Below the pieces are notes generated by a model. That model ran no database searches. It was given only the letters and a program-made list of their open reading frames with translations, and had not been told where the DNA came from. From positions 1-20,583 of the forward strand of contig DASZCR010000134.1 of NCBI GenBank assembly GCA_035942915.1: a stretch of DNA of 20,583 nt. Direction: 5' to 3'. The position numbers and the translations under genes are program-made. The DNA is from DASZCR01 sp035942915 (lineage in GTDB: Bacteria; Acidobacteriota; Blastocatellia; Pyrinomonadales; Pyrinomonadaceae). This document shows, piece after piece, positions 10,944-19,241 of the stretch (the stretch's first letter is position 1; every line of letters starts with the position of its first letter).

Positions 10944-12173
10944 ATGAGCAGCGATGACCCATACGTCGGCTTTCAGGTCTCGTCGCGCGCGAAGGAGATT
11001 TACCATCAACTGCGCGCCTTCATGGAGGCGCACGTCTATCCGAACGAAAGAGAGTTTCACGAACAGATAGAGCAGGGCGAGCGTTGGCAGGCAGTCCCGC
11101 TGTTGGAGGAGTTGAAGGCGCGTGCGCGCGCAGAGGGCTTGTGGAATCTGTTCCTGCCGGAATCGGAATACGGCGCGGGACTCTCCAATCTCGAATACGC
11201 GCCGATGGCCGAGTTGATGGGACGCGCGGTCGCGTTCGCGCCGGAGGTCTTCAATTGCAGCGCACCGGACACGGGCAACATGGAGGTGCTCGTCCGCTAC
11301 GGCACGCCTGAGCAGAAGGAACGCTGGCTGCGGCCGCTGCTGGCGGGCGAGATACGTTCCTGTTTCGCCATGACCGAGCCGGACGTGGCCTCTTCGGATG
11401 CGACGAACATCCGCTCGACCATCACGCGCGACGGAGACCACTACGTCATACGCGGACGCAAGTGGTGGACAAGCGGCGCGGGCGACCCGCGCTGTCGTGT
11501 CGCCATCTTTATGGGCAAGACCAACCCGGAAGCGCCGAAGCATCAGCAACAGTCGATGATTCTCGTGCCGATGGACGCAGAAGGCGTGCGCGTCAAACGC
11601 ATGTTGACCGTTTACGGCTACGACCACGCGCCGCACGGCCACGCCGAAGTGCTCTTCGAGGATGTGCGCGTGCCTGCGTCGAACATCCTTCTGGGCGAGG
11701 GGCGCGGCTTCGAGATAGCGCAAGGGCGACTCGGCCCCGGCCGCATACACCACTGTATGCGACTGATAGGGATGAGCGAGCGCGCTCTTGAAGCGATGTG
11801 CCGACGCGTCGCGCAGCGCGTGGCCTTCGGGCGGCCGCTGGCGGCGCAGGGGACGATTCGTGCCAACATCGCACAGTCGAGAATCGAGATAGAGCAAGCG
11901 CGGCTTCTGACGATGAAGGCCGCGCTGATGATGGACACGGTCGGCAACAAGGCTGCGCGCGCCGAAATCGCCATGATAAAAGTCGTCGCGCCGAACGTCG
12001 CCCTGCGCGTGATTGACCGCGCCGTGCAGGCGCATGGCGGCGGCGGCGTCTCGGACGATTTCCCGCTGGCCTCGATGTGGACTCAAGCGCGCACGCTCCG
12101 ACTCGCAGACGGCCCCGACGAAGTCCACCTCGAATCCCTCGCACGCATCGAACTGCACAAGAGAAACAAGTGA
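10944..12173 (+). CDS. Acyl-CoA dehydrogenase, ACAD10/ACAD11 (LvaC-like) type
   Basis: This 409-residue ACAD has the subfamily-specific flavin motif FAMTEPDVASSDATNI (Met143 to Ile156), then RKWWTSGAGDPRC and LGPGRIHHCMRLIGMSERAL. The RVAFGRPL and QAHGGGGVSDDFPLA segments follow. These features match the ACAD domain of animal ACAD10/11 and their bacterial homologues more closely than short-chain or FadE28/29 types. Known homologues in the Pseudomonas putida levulinate pathway (LvaC) and mammalian ACAD10/11 act on 4-phosphoacyl-CoA intermediates. The APH-like kinase two genes downstream is the expected partner. The ATG at 10944 follows GGAGA with a rather long spacer. The TGA stop lies inside the first heptanucleotide of repeat copy D. 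Confidence 0.9.
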   Translation: MSSDDPYVGFQVSSRAKEIYHQLRAFMEAHVYPNEREFHEQIEQGERWQAVPLLEELKARARAEGLWNLFLPESEYGAGLSNLEYAPMAELMGRAVAFAPEVFNCSAPDTGNMEVLVRYGTPEQKERWLRPLLAGEIRSCFAMTEPDVASSDATNIRSTITRDGDHYVIRGRKWWTSGAGDPRCRVAIFMGKTNPEAPKHQQQSMILVPMDAEGVRVKRMLTVYGYDHAPHGHAEVLFEDVRVPASNILLGEGRGFEIAQGRLGPGRIHHCMRLIGMSERALEAMCRRVAQRVAFGRPLAAQGTIRANIAQSRIEIEQARLLTMKAALMMDTVGNKAARAEIAMIKVVAPNVALRVIDRAVQAHGGGGVSDDFPLASMWTQARTLRLADGPDEVHLESLARIELHKRNK

Positions 12174-12244
12174 TGGGTGATAGGTGATAGGTGATAGGAT
12201 AAAACCTGTCTTTGTCCTATCACCCATCACCCATCACCTATCAC
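12170..12244. repeat. Heptanucleotide inverted-repeat element, copy D
   Basis: The left arm (12170-12198) is GTGATGG followed by three GTGATAG units and a G. The right arm (12216-12244) is complementary with one or two mismatches. The loop (12199-12215) is ATAAAACCTGTCTTTGT, whose reverse complement contains AAGACAGGTTTTAT, so this copy is in the opposite orientation to copy C. The first unit supplies the TGA stop of the ACAD10/11-like gene. The element ends 13 bases before the ATG at 12258. Confidence 0.9.
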
Positions 12245-12257
12245 CGACTTGGAAACT

Positions 12258-12764
12258 ATGAGCAGCGAAATCGAAAAGCCTGAGCGCACGCGCATTGTTA
12301 GTTGGGAAGACCCGCGCGCTTTGGCGGAGGCCGGGCGTGGCCTCTCAGGGCTTGAATACCTGCGTAAGATTGTGTCGGGGGAACTGCCGCGCCCGCCCAT
12401 CAGCGCGTTGATGAACTTCGGCCTCGCAGAGCTTGGCGAGGGGCGCGCGGTCTTCACGGCCGAGCCTGCGGAGTATCACTACAACCCCATCGGCGTTGTT
12501 CATGGAGGACTCGCCGCGACGCTCCTCGATTCGGCGATGGGCTGCGCCGTTCATACGATGCTGCCTGCGGGCGCGGGCTACACGACGTTGGAAATCAAGG
12601 TCAACTACGTGCGCGCGCTGACGGCAGAGACGGGCGAGGTGCGTTGCGAGGCGCAGGTGATACACATCGGCGGTCGCACGGCGACGGCCGAAGGGAGAGT
12701 GCTCGACGCCGTTGGTAAGCTCTACGCGCACGCGACGACGACCTGCATCATCTTTCGTTCCTGA
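12258..12764 (+). CDS. PaaI-family hotdog thioesterase, paralogue 2
   Basis: This 168-residue hotdog thioesterase (from ATG 12258) has GVVHGGLAATLLDSAMGCAV, TTLEIKVNYVRA and ETGEVRCEAQVIHIGGRTA, aligning without obvious gaps to paralogue 1 at 9956-10438. The N-terminal lead, SGLEYLRKIVSGE, is also shared with SGLEYMRQLVTGE of paralogue 1. The extra N-terminal stretch MSSEIEKPERTRIVSWEDPR has no counterpart in paralogue 1. A TTG at 12249 is in frame but ATG 12258 is preferred, with GGAAA five bases or so upstream. The predicted role is hydrolysis of acyl-CoA esters in the pathway encoded around it. The next gene starts 6 bases after the stop. Confidence 0.88.
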   Translation: MSSEIEKPERTRIVSWEDPRALAEAGRGLSGLEYLRKIVSGELPRPPISALMNFGLAELGEGRAVFTAEPAEYHYNPIGVVHGGLAATLLDSAMGCAVHTMLPAGAGYTTLEIKVNYVRALTAETGEVRCEAQVIHIGGRTATAEGRVLDAVGKLYAHATTTCIIFRS

Positions 12765-12770
12765 AGCCAG

Positions 12771-13850
12771 ATGAGTGATTCGCCCGACACCAGACCCGTG
12801 CGCGCGAGCGAGCAACTCGATTGGGACTCGCTGGCGAACTACCTGCGCGAGCGTCTGCCCGTACTCGCGGGCGCTGCGCTCGACGCGTCTTCGACACTCA
12901 CGGTCGAACAGTTTGCGGGCGGCCACTCGAACCTGACATACCTGCTGCGCTTCGGTCGTCAGGAGTTCGTGATGCGTCGGCCGCCGTTCGGGCCGGTCGC
13001 GCCGAAGGCGCACGACATGGCGCGCGAGTTCCATATCCTCGAAGCCCTGCATCCGGTCTTTCCGCTTGCGCCGCGTCCCTTCCTGCTCTGCGAAGATTCG
13101 GAAGTCATCGGCGCGACCTTCTACGTGATGGAGCGTCGGCGCGGTCTGGTCGTACGCAATGATGAGCCGGAGCAGTTTGCAGAACGTCCCTCCGAGCGAC
13201 GACGCGCGAGCGCGGCGCTGGTGGATGCGCTCGCAGACCTGCACGCGGTTGACCTCAGCGCGCACGGGCTTGACTCGCTCGGCAAACCTGTCGGGTTCGT
13301 CGAGCGACAGGTGCGCGGGTGGGGAGAGCGTTGGCTGAGAGCGCGCACGGACGAGTTGCCGGAGATGGATGCTCTAGCCGGATGGCTCGCAGAGAGGTTG
13401 CCGCCGGAAGCGTCGCGTCCGACGATGGTTCATGGCGACTACAAGCTCGACAACGTGATGCTCGACGCGCAAGACGTGGGACGCGTGGTCGGCGTCTTCG
13501 ATTGGGAGATGGCGGCCGTCGGCGACCCGCTCGTAGATGTAGGTATTCTTCTCGGCTACTGGGTTCATACAGCGACGCACGCCGGGCGCGACAGCGTCAC
13601 CACCGTCACGAACCGCGAGGGCTGGTTCACGCGCGATGAGATTCTCGAACGCTACGGCTCGCGCACGGGATTCGACCTGACGCGGATAGCCTTCTACGAG
13701 GTCTTCGCCGTTTTCAAACTCGCGGTCGTCTTGCAACAAATCTTCTTCCGGTATCAGCGCGGACAGACCGACGACCCGCGCTTTGCCGCGCTCGGCGGGC
13801 GCGTCGGATGGCTGGCGCGTATCGCCGCCAAACTCGCCGACAAAGCCTGA
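12771..13850 (+). CDS. APH-fold kinase, ACAD10/11 N-domain type (LvaA-like)
   Basis: This 359-residue protein has the aminoglycoside phosphotransferase (APH) kinase fold. It contains FAGGHSNLTYLLRFG as the nucleotide-binding loop region, the catalytic loop HGDYKLDNVMLD with His221, Asp223 and Asn228, and the metal-binding motif FDWEMAAVGDP with Asp244. The segment FVMRRPPFGPVAPKAHDMAR is characteristic of the kinase domain fused to the dehydrogenase in animal ACAD11. Antibiotic resistance is therefore unlikely. By homology to LvaA of Pseudomonas putida it probably phosphorylates the hydroxyl of a 4-hydroxyacyl-CoA. Its product would then be handled by the ACAD at 10944-12173. The gene follows the thioesterase stop by six bases, which supports one transcript. 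Confidence 0.88.
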   Translation: MSDSPDTRPVRASEQLDWDSLANYLRERLPVLAGAALDASSTLTVEQFAGGHSNLTYLLRFGRQEFVMRRPPFGPVAPKAHDMAREFHILEALHPVFPLAPRPFLLCEDSEVIGATFYVMERRRGLVVRNDEPEQFAERPSERRRASAALVDALADLHAVDLSAHGLDSLGKPVGFVERQVRGWGERWLRARTDELPEMDALAGWLAERLPPEASRPTMVHGDYKLDNVMLDAQDVGRVVGVFDWEMAAVGDPLVDVGILLGYWVHTATHAGRDSVTTVTNREGWFTRDEILERYGSRTGFDLTRIAFYEVFAVFKLAVVLQQIFFRYQRGQTDDPRFAALGGRVGWLARIAAKLADKA

Positions 13851-13867
13851 CAGGGAGTCTCTATCTG

Positions 13868-14971
13868 ATGAACATCAACGCGGCCATTCTCTGGGAACAG
13901 GGTGCGCCGCTCTCGGTTGAGGCGGCGGAGTTGGATGCGCCGCGTGAGGGCGAAGTGCTCGTTGAGGTGAAGGCGGCGGGGGTCTGTCATAGCGACCTGC
14001 ATCCGGCGCGCGGCGAATGGCCTGTGCGGACGCCGCTCGTGCTCGGACATGAGGGCGCGGGTATCGTGCGCGAGGTCGGCGCGGGCGTGCGCGACGTGCG
14101 GGTGGGCGACTCGGTCGTCTTCTGCTGGGCGCCGCCTTGCGGAGCGTGCCCGCCATGCAAGGCCGGACGCCCCGTCCTCTGCGACCGTCTGGAACGGACG
14201 ACTTACAGGAATCGTCTGCCGTCGGGCGAGACGCGCCTGCGCGCACGCGGGCAAAAGTTGGCGCATTACAACAGCACGGCCTGCTTCGCCGATTTCGCAG
14301 TCGTGGCCGAAGAGGGCGTGATACCTGTCTCGAAGGAAGTGCCGTTCGAGGCGCTGGCGACGCTCGGCTGCGCGGTCGTCACGGGCGTCGGCGCGGTGCT
14401 CAACGCGGCACGTCCAGAAGCGGGCGCGAACGTCCTCGTCATCGGTGTCGGAGGCGTCGGCCTGAACGTCTTGCAGGGCGCGCGGCTCGCCATGTGCGAA
14501 AGAATTATCGCGCTCGACACGCGAAGCGAGCCTCTGCGTCTGGCGCATGAGTTCGGCGCGACCGATGCTCTCGAAGCATCTGCCGAGAACGTCTCAGAAC
14601 AGGTGCGAGAGTTAACGGAGGGGCGCGGCGCGGATTACGTCTTCGACACGGTGGGCGCTCCAGACACGCTCGCACAGGCGCTCCGCTTGGCGCGCAAAGG
14701 AGGAACCGTCGTCGTCACCGGACTGGCGCGCACGGACGCGCTCGCCACGATTCAACTCTTCCCCTTCGTCATGCAGGAGAAGCGACTGCTCGGCTCGCTC
14801 TACGGTTCAGGCCAGCCCCGCAGAGACGTGCCGCGCCTCATCGAACTTTACCTGACCGGGCGACTGAAACTCTCCGAACTCGCCACGCGTTCCTATCGCC
14901 TCGCAGAAGTAAACGACGCCCTCACCGCACTCTCAAGCGGCGAGGGCGCACGTGGCATCATCCGTTGGTAG
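13868..14971 (+). CDS. Zinc-dependent alcohol dehydrogenase (MDR, class III-like)
   Basis: This 367-residue medium-chain dehydrogenase oxidises or reduces an alcohol/aldehyde with a nicotinamide cofactor. The catalytic zinc ligands appear as Cys40 in GVCHSD, His61-Glu62 in GHEGAG and Cys168 in LGCAVVTG. The structural zinc site is Cys91/94/97/105 with canonical spacing. The cofactor fold has GVGGVGLNV, and an Asp in ALDTRSEP suggests NAD. An in-frame ATG at 13808 lies inside the kinase gene; ATG 13868 is preferred because the protein then begins MNINAAILWEQGAPL as is normal for this family, with GGGAG upstream. It is the last gene of the plus-strand run and is followed by the hairpin at 14990-15050. 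Confidence 0.92.
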   Translation: MNINAAILWEQGAPLSVEAAELDAPREGEVLVEVKAAGVCHSDLHPARGEWPVRTPLVLGHEGAGIVREVGAGVRDVRVGDSVVFCWAPPCGACPPCKAGRPVLCDRLERTTYRNRLPSGETRLRARGQKLAHYNSTACFADFAVVAEEGVIPVSKEVPFEALATLGCAVVTGVGAVLNAARPEAGANVLVIGVGGVGLNVLQGARLAMCERIIALDTRSEPLRLAHEFGATDALEASAENVSEQVRELTEGRGADYVFDTVGAPDTLAQALRLARKGGTVVVTGLARTDALATIQLFPFVMQEKRLLGSLYGSGQPRRDVPRLIELYLTGRLKLSELATRSYRLAEVNDALTALSSGEGARGIIRW

Positions 14972-14989
14972 TAAACGATGAAGGAAGCG

Positions 14990-15050
14990 AGTTGAGCGCG
15001 GAGGGATGAAGTCAAAGACAGCTTCTTCTTCATCCCTCAGCCGTTCAACT
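14990..15050. terminator. Hairpin between convergent genes; divergent member of the repeat family
   Basis: The left arm (14990-15011) is AGTTGAGCGCGGAGGGATGA plus AG. The right arm (15028-15050) is complementary except for a bulge and two mismatches in the middle. The loop is TCAAAGACAGCTTCTT and shares AAAGACAG with the cores of the heptanucleotide elements, although the arms are unrelated in sequence. It lies between the convergent alcohol dehydrogenase and MDR reductase genes and could end transcription from both sides. It lacks a clear U tract, so the terminator role is inferred. The right arm includes the TGA stop of the minus-strand MDR gene. Confidence 0.6.
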
Positions 15051-16040
15051 GACGAGGAGCACTTTGCCGCTGCGGCCGGTGCGTTCGGAGTGTGCGACGG
15101 CGGCGAGGACATCCGTCAGTTGATACTCGGCCTCGACGGGCGGGACAATCTCGCTCGCGGCCATCGAGCGCAACATCTCTGAGGTGACGGACTGCTGGCG
15201 CTCTGCGGGCGCGGAGCGCATCCAGTCGCCGAGCCAGAAGCCGCGCAACGTCGTCGAATTGAAAATCATGCGCCCGACATCCACCGGCGTCGGATGTCCT
15301 GAGAGCAGTCCGTAGGCGAGCATCACGCCGCCGCGTCCGAGTGAGAGCAGGGCTTCTGCCCCGCTCTCACCGCCGACCGCATCAATGGCCTTCTTCACGC
15401 CCGCGTCGCCCGTTATCTCTCTGACGCGCTCGACGATGCTCTCCTCGTCCGTACAGATGACCTCATCTGCGCCGAGCGCCTTCAACTCTTCGCCCTGCTC
15501 GCGCCTCCTCACGACGTTGATGGTCTTGAAGCCGCGCAAGCGCGCGATTTGCAACACGACGCGGCCGAGCGTCGAGCCTGCCGCCGTTTGCAGCAACCAC
15601 TCGCCGCGCTCAAGCGACAGCTCTTCGACAGTCATAATCCAAGCCGTCAGAGGATTGACGACGAACTGCGCAGCCGTCTGGTCGCTGATGCTGTCGGGCA
15701 CGGGGATGAGTTGCACGCTCGGTGCGATGATGTACTCCTGCCACGTACCGGCTATGCCGAGCGGTATGACGCGCTGGCCGGGGCGCAAATGGCCGACCCC
15801 TTCGCCGACGGCGGCGACCTCTCCCATGCCTTCGAGACCGGGCGTCGCGGGCAGAGGTGGCAGCACACCGTAGAGACCGCGCACGGTGAGCAGGTCTGAA
15901 GGATTGATGGGGCGTGCGCGCATCTTCACTAAAACCTGATGCGCGCCGACCTCCGGCTGCGCCGTCTCTTCGACGCGCAGCACCTCCGAAGGATTCCCGA
16001 ACTCGTAGAATTTGACGCTCTTCAATTTGACCCTCTTCAC
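15045..16040 (-). CDS. Zinc-independent MDR oxidoreductase (MECR/quinone reductase-like)
   Basis: This protein of about 331 residues is a medium-chain reductase without the zinc cysteines. Near the N-terminus RPINPSDLLTVRGLYG and PGLEGMGEVAAVG match the 2-enoyl thioester reductase (MECR/ETR) branch. The nucleotide fold has TAAGSTLGRVVLQIA, and NVVRRREQ suggests NADPH. It may reduce an enoyl-CoA or quinone-like substrate. The GTG start at 16038-16040 directly follows the receptor stop codon (TAA then GTG). An in-frame TTG at 16023-16025 is an alternative that has a better ribosome binding site (GAAGAGGG) and gives the usual start MKSVKFYEFG. Co-transcription with the receptor is likely. Confidence 0.88.
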   Translation of the reverse strand: MKRVKLKSVKFYEFGNPSEVLRVEETAQPEVGAHQVLVKMRARPINPSDLLTVRGLYGVLPPLPATPGLEGMGEVAAVGEGVGHLRPGQRVIPLGIAGTWQEYIIAPSVQLIPVPDSISDQTAAQFVVNPLTAWIMTVEELSLERGEWLLQTAAGSTLGRVVLQIARLRGFKTINVVRRREQGEELKALGADEVICTDEESIVERVREITGDAGVKKAIDAVGGESGAEALLSLGRGGVMLAYGLLSGHPTPVDVGRMIFNSTTLRGFWLGDWMRSAPAERQQSVTSEMLRSMAASEIVPPVEAEYQLTDVLAAVAHSERTGRSGKVLLVS

Positions 16041-19000
16041 TTAAAAATTGAACCGCAGACCGAACTGCAACTGGCGCGGGTTGGCCGCCGACGTGAAGCC
16101 GAGCGGTTCGGTCGGCGCGGCGTTGCGATTGCCGCGCGCACGCCCGGTCGTCAGCGCCCTCAGTTGAGCGGGCGTCAGACTTCCGACGACGTTGTTGATG
16201 CCGGCGAGGTTCGTCCGGTTGAAGAGGTTAAAGCCCTCGAAGGTCAACTCGATGAACATCGTCTCCTTGAAGGGAAAGCGGCGTGCGAGACGCGCGTCGA
16301 AGCTGTAGAAAGGCTCGCCGATTCCCGTGTTGCGTCCGACATCGAAGGGACGGTCGGATTGCGAGCGGCCGTCGTTATTGGCATCGAAGCCGAGCAGCAG
16401 GTTGAAGGGGCGGCCTGAACCGGCGATGAAGATGGGCGAGAAGACCCAGTCGGCAAGAATCTTATCGGCGAACGAGTCGCCACGCGTAGGGCTGGCGAAG
16501 ACGCCGCTGAAGACGGCGCGGTGGCGTTGGTCGAAGGCCGACAGCGCACGGTCGAGCCGCAGGTTGAGAGGGTTCTCCGCAGACCAATCGCTGTTGAAGT
16601 CCGTGACCTCGTCGATGGATTTCGAGAAGGTGTAATGCGCGTTGAGGCTGAAGTTGTTGGCGAAGCGGCGCTGCACGGAGATTGTCCCCGCGTGGTAGAA
16701 GGAGTTGGCCGACGACTCGTAGATGTTGTCTTGCAGTCGCAGCGGGTTGCGGAAGTCGGTCGAGGTCGGCGTGCCCGTGCAGGTGGCCGGAATCGGGAGG
16801 CCACGAAAGAAGCAGGGCTTCGACGTGCCGTTGACGACCAGCGAGGACTTGAACTGATTGATGTCGCGGTTGCGCGTCAGGTGCAGGCCGCGCGTGAAGA
16901 GATAGCTGGCTTCGAGCGAGATGCCTGCGCCGAGGTCTTGCTGGATGCCCGTGCTCGCCTGATAAGAGGTCGGCGTTTCGTAGTTGGGTTCGACGCGGAA
17001 GCGGACTTCGAGCGGCGCGCCGGGTCGCGGCGTGACGCCGAATTGCGCGAGGTCTGCGGCCGTCACAGTGCGGTTGCCGATGACGCCCTGCGCCAGAAGC
17101 GTCTGGTAGATGGCGAACGAAGTAGGCAGCCCGACGTTGTTGGAATTGGCCGTCGCGAGGACGATGTTAATCGGGTCGCCGGGAAGGCCGCTGAGAGTCT
17201 TGGTGACGTTCGCCACCGAGTAGATGGTGTAGCCGGAGAAGATTCCTGCGCCGCCGCGAATGACGGTTCTGCCGCTGTCGAACGGAGACCAGGAGAAGCC
17301 CGCGCGCGGTTGGAAGTCGTCCTTGTCGAGCGGCATGTAGAAGGGTTCGTCGTTGATTGAGTAGCGCAGCCCGTAGGTCAACGTCAGGTTCGGCCGCACC
17401 TTCCAGGTGTCTTGACCGAAGAGCGCGTAGCGATAGGTGAAGGAGTTGACCTCGCCGATGCCGAAGCCCTGCTGGTAGACAATCGGCAGATTGAGATTGA
17501 AAGCCTGTAGGGCGTTAATCGGCGTGTTCAGGTTGACGAGCAAGGCGGGGTTATTGGCCGTCAGGAAGGCCGTCAGCGGGGCGCGGTTCGCCGCCGGGAC
17601 GATGTTGATAAGCGGGATGTTAGGGCCGAAGTTGAAGCGACCGCCGAAGAAGGTTTCGTTGTTCGAGGAAACGTCTGAGGCTTGAAACGAGCCGCCGAAC
17701 TTGAGCGTGTGGTTGCCTCTCACGTGCGAGACGTTGTCGATGATGTCGTAATCGCGCTGGATGGTGGCTGAAGGAAGAAAGATGTCGCGTCCGAAGAAGC
17801 CGAAGCCCTCGATGTTCAGTTCAGGGCCGATGGGGTCGTTCGGGATGACATCGAAGTCGAGATAACGATACTGAAGCTTCAACTCGTTGACGGTGCTGTT
17901 GCTGAATTGGTGATTCTCGGAGAGCAGTATGCCGCCGTTGAAAGAGTCGAGCGTGCGGCCGCGCGAGACGGCCGTTAATGCCCCGGCCGCCTGATTCTCG
18001 AAGCTGGAATCGTTGAGGCTGAAGCGCACGTAGGCGTTGTCGCGTTCGCTGAAGGTGTGGTCGAAGCGTGCGCCGAAAGTGGTCTGGCTCGACTCGAAGG
18101 GGAACTGGCCGCTGGCGTTGGTAAACAGATTGATGGTGCGCGGGAAGTTGGCTGAAGTGGTCGTCAGAGTGCCGCGCAGGGCTGTCGCGAGCGGCGCGAA
18201 GGGCGTACCCGTAAGGGCGTTGAAGAGCTGCGCCTGCGACTGTGTTATCTGAAAGATGTTGTTCGTCTGAAGGAGATTGACGAAGGTCGTCTCGTCCTGC
18301 GTGAACCGCTCGAAGGACGTGAAGAAGAAGGTCTTGTCCTGCTTGAGTGGGCCGCCGAGGCTGCCGCCGAATTGCTGTCGGCTGAAGGGCGACTTGCTCG
18401 TCGGGTTGAAGTCGAAGGGGTTGCGCGCGTCGAACCTCTCATCGCGGAAGAGGCCGAAGATGCTGCCATGATATCGGTTCGAGCCGGACTTGGAGACGAT
18501 GTTGACGATGCCGCCCGAAGAACCGCCGAACTCCGCATTGTAGCTGTTGCGCAAGACCTGAAACTCCTGCACGCCCTCCTGATTGATGGTCGTCTCGACG
18601 CCGCCGGAGACCGTGTTGGTGCTGCCGCCATCGACCGCTACGAGATTGCCGCGTCCATTGTTGCCGCCGAAGGACAGACCGGAGTTCGGCGTCTGCGCGA
18701 CGCGGAAGTCCGAAGCGTCTGCGATGTTGTCGGCGTCGCTGACGCCGGGCGTCAGGAGCGCGTAGTCGAGGTAGTTGCGGCGGCTGATGGGCAGATTGGT
18801 AATCTGATTGACGCCGATGACGGAAGATTGCTGCGTCCTGTCCGTGTCCACCACTTCAGCACCGGCCACGACCTCGACGGATTCCTGCAAGCCCCCGGCA
18901 CCGAGTTGAATGGGAATGTTGGCCTGCTGGCCGACGGTTAACTCCACGCGCGTCGAGCCGGGCGCAAAGCCGCCGCTGCTTGCCGCCACCTTCAACTCGT

Positions 19001-19241
19001 AAGAACTGGGCGGCAGGTTCAAGAAGACGTAGTTGCCCTCTTCATCTGTGTTGGTCGTGCGGCTGACGCCCTTGCTGAGGTCTGTGATAGTGACGGTGGC
19101 GTTGGGGACGGCCGCGCCGACCACATCGGTCACCTGACCGCGCAGTTCGGCCGTCGAACTCGATGCCTGCGAGAAAGCTGTGGAGACTCCGGCGGAGAGG
19201 ACAAGCAGTGCCACCCCAAAGAAACGAGTGAGGCTTCTCAT
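16041..19241 (-). CDS. TonB-dependent receptor, Oar-like, with carboxypeptidase-regulatory domain
   Basis: This 1066-residue outer-membrane receptor begins with a signal peptide (hydrophobic core FFGVALLVLSAG, likely cleavage after AFSQA or nearby). A CarboxypepD_reg-like domain spans about 30-112 (ELRGQVTDVVGAAVPNATVT, then DEEGNYVFLNLPPSSYELKV). A plug-like region follows, with ITNLPISRRNYLDYALLTPG and NAEFGGSSGGIVNIVSKSG. A long beta-barrel ends in LQFGLRFNF with the terminal aromatic residue expected for BAM insertion. Acidobacteriota carry many such Oar/SusC-like receptors for importing large or poorly soluble compounds. It starts at ATG 19239-19241 behind a strong AAGGAG, and upstream lies a promoter abutted by a palindromic operator. 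The ligand is unknown; linkage with acyl-CoA genes makes a lipid or hydrophobic substrate possible. Confidence 0.95.
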   Translation of the reverse strand: MRSLTRFFGVALLVLSAGVSTAFSQASSSTAELRGQVTDVVGAAVPNATVTITDLSKGVSRTTNTDEEGNYVFLNLPPSSYELKVAASSGGFAPGSTRVELTVGQQANIPIQLGAGGLQESVEVVAGAEVVDTDRTQQSSVIGVNQITNLPISRRNYLDYALLTPGVSDADNIADASDFRVAQTPNSGLSFGGNNGRGNLVAVDGGSTNTVSGGVETTINQEGVQEFQVLRNSYNAEFGGSSGGIVNIVSKSGSNRYHGSIFGLFRDERFDARNPFDFNPTSKSPFSRQQFGGSLGGPLKQDKTFFFTSFERFTQDETTFVNLLQTNNIFQITQSQAQLFNALTGTPFAPLATALRGTLTTTSANFPRTINLFTNASGQFPFESSQTTFGARFDHTFSERDNAYVRFSLNDSSFENQAAGALTAVSRGRTLDSFNGGILLSENHQFSNSTVNELKLQYRYLDFDVIPNDPIGPELNIEGFGFFGRDIFLPSATIQRDYDIIDNVSHVRGNHTLKFGGSFQASDVSSNNETFFGGRFNFGPNIPLINIVPAANRAPLTAFLTANNPALLVNLNTPINALQAFNLNLPIVYQQGFGIGEVNSFTYRYALFGQDTWKVRPNLTLTYGLRYSINDEPFYMPLDKDDFQPRAGFSWSPFDSGRTVIRGGAGIFSGYTIYSVANVTKTLSGLPGDPINIVLATANSNNVGLPTSFAIYQTLLAQGVIGNRTVTAADLAQFGVTPRPGAPLEVRFRVEPNYETPTSYQASTGIQQDLGAGISLEASYLFTRGLHLTRNRDINQFKSSLVVNGTSKPCFFRGLPIPATCTGTPTSTDFRNPLRLQDNIYESSANSFYHAGTISVQRRFANNFSLNAHYTFSKSIDEVTDFNSDWSAENPLNLRLDRALSAFDQRHRAVFSGVFASPTRGDSFADKILADWVFSPIFIAGSGRPFNLLLGFDANNDGRSQSDRPFDVGRNTGIGEPFYSFDARLARRFPFKETMFIELTFEGFNLFNRTNLAGINNVVGSLTPAQLRALTTGRARGNRNAAPTEPLGFTSAANPRQLQFGLRFNF

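Noticed and set aside
10857..12230. Minus-strand open frame of about 457 codons opposite the ACAD10/11-like gene
   Set aside because: It begins inside repeat copy D, is low in complexity and basic, and the plus-strand ACAD is unambiguous.
12771..13850. APH-fold protein considered as an aminoglycoside resistance kinase
   Set aside because: It has the ACAD10/11-type N-terminal segment and lies in an acyl-CoA operon, so an antibiotic-modifying role is not supported.
13808..13867. Upstream in-frame ATG extending the zinc alcohol dehydrogenase by 20 codons
   Set aside because: The extension lies within the kinase gene, has a composition unlike the family N-terminus, and ATG 13868 gives the normal start.
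16521..17360. Plus-strand open frame of about 279 codons within the TonB receptor
   Set aside because: Antisense to a well-supported receptor, Arg/Val-rich, and without any recognisable fold or start signal.
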